Assembly (NCBI RefSeq): GCF_028595265.1
Contig: NZ_JAQQXP010000001.1
Location: 1,240,001 to 1,304,000 of the forward strand
Source: Alteromonas gilva
Lineage (GTDB): Bacteria > Pseudomonadota > Gammaproteobacteria > Enterobacterales > Alteromonadaceae
Reading direction: 5' to 3'
Length of the DNA stretch: 64,000 nt
Of this stretch, positions 63,936 to 64,000 are shown piece after piece. Both the position numbers and the translations under genes were made by a program. The notes below the pieces were generated by a model, which worked only from the letters and a program-made list of their open reading frames with translations, made no database searches and had not been told where the DNA came from. Position 1 is the stretch's first letter. Every line of letters starts with the position of its first letter.

Positions 63936-64000
63936 TACAACAAACTTATCAATTTTTAACCTCGCAGATAAATATCGACAACCCGGACGATTTTTATGAA
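63932..64000 (+). CDS. DUF2783-like small coupling protein, 5' end only (MhaB-like)
   Basis: A frame starts at the ATG overlapping the monooxygenase stop (ATGA) and runs off the right edge: 23 residues visible, with QINIDNPDDFYE. This fits the N-terminal part of DUF2783 small proteins (DPDDFYxxL), which accompany aromatic flavin hydroxylases and correspond to the MhaB coupling protein. The partial view limits certainty. Confidence 0.6.
   Translation, partial: MIQQTYQFLTSQINIDNPDDFYE

Noticed and set aside
1..64000. rRNA, tRNA, CRISPR arrays, intact insertion sequences, prophage and origins
   Set aside because: Looked for in all spacers; no cloverleaf, repeat-spacer array, complete transposase, phage or replication gene was seen.

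Overview
The window looks like chromosome of a Gram-negative, probably marine gammaproteobacterium close to the Alteromonadaceae. This is inferred from two TonB-dependent receptors, outer-membrane lipoproteins, PAS and Cache chemoreceptors, a Bat/MoxR-type operon and an Anbu peptidase. No rRNA, tRNA, CRISPR array or intact mobile element was found. Many genes appear to start at GTG or TTG; starts were chosen by Shine-Dalgarno position and signal-peptide fit.

Layout. 1-7 kb: the 3' end of gcvP with a clean terminator, two chemoreceptors (one soluble PAS-PAS, one membrane dCache), a porin-like protein, and three decayed coding remnants in the spacers. 7-21 kb (minus strand): one long operon encoding a low-complexity membrane protein, a MoxR ATPase, a DUF58 protein, a BatA-like protein, a large VWA protein, a 1,919-residue TPR lipoprotein and a tandem retropepsin-like protein whose ribosome-binding site lies inside a 12-bp hairpin. 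Divergent from it is an M16 metalloprotease lipoprotein. 24-31 kb (minus): a response regulator, a second MoxR ATPase and a histidine kinase in one unit, behind a TonB-dependent receptor.

31-34 kb: an Anbu proteasome-like peptidase, a transglutaminase-like protein, then a small locus with a double-glycine-leader (class II bacteriocin/microcin-like) peptide and two small membrane proteins. 34-45 kb: a PQQ-type sugar dehydrogenase, a TPR-GGDEF diguanylate cyclase, two small genes, a RecQ-family helicase, a MesX-MesD methionine-synthase pair behind a structured leader, a MATE transporter and a hexapeptide acetyltransferase.

45-64 kb is a catabolic region: a secreted DUF3237 protein, two paralogous secreted amidohydrolases, a TonB-dependent receptor and an AraC regulator. 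Then come an ornithine-cyclodeaminase-like protein (the family annotated as tyramine oxidase subunit B), a RidA protein, a DAO-type FAD oxidase, an amino-acid/amine permease, two more AraC regulators, and a flavin monooxygenase overlapping a small DUF2783-like gene (MhaAB-like) at the right edge. The gene content suggests uptake, hydrolysis and oxidation of an aromatic amine or amino-acid derivative, possibly feeding homogentisate. The substrate itself is inference.
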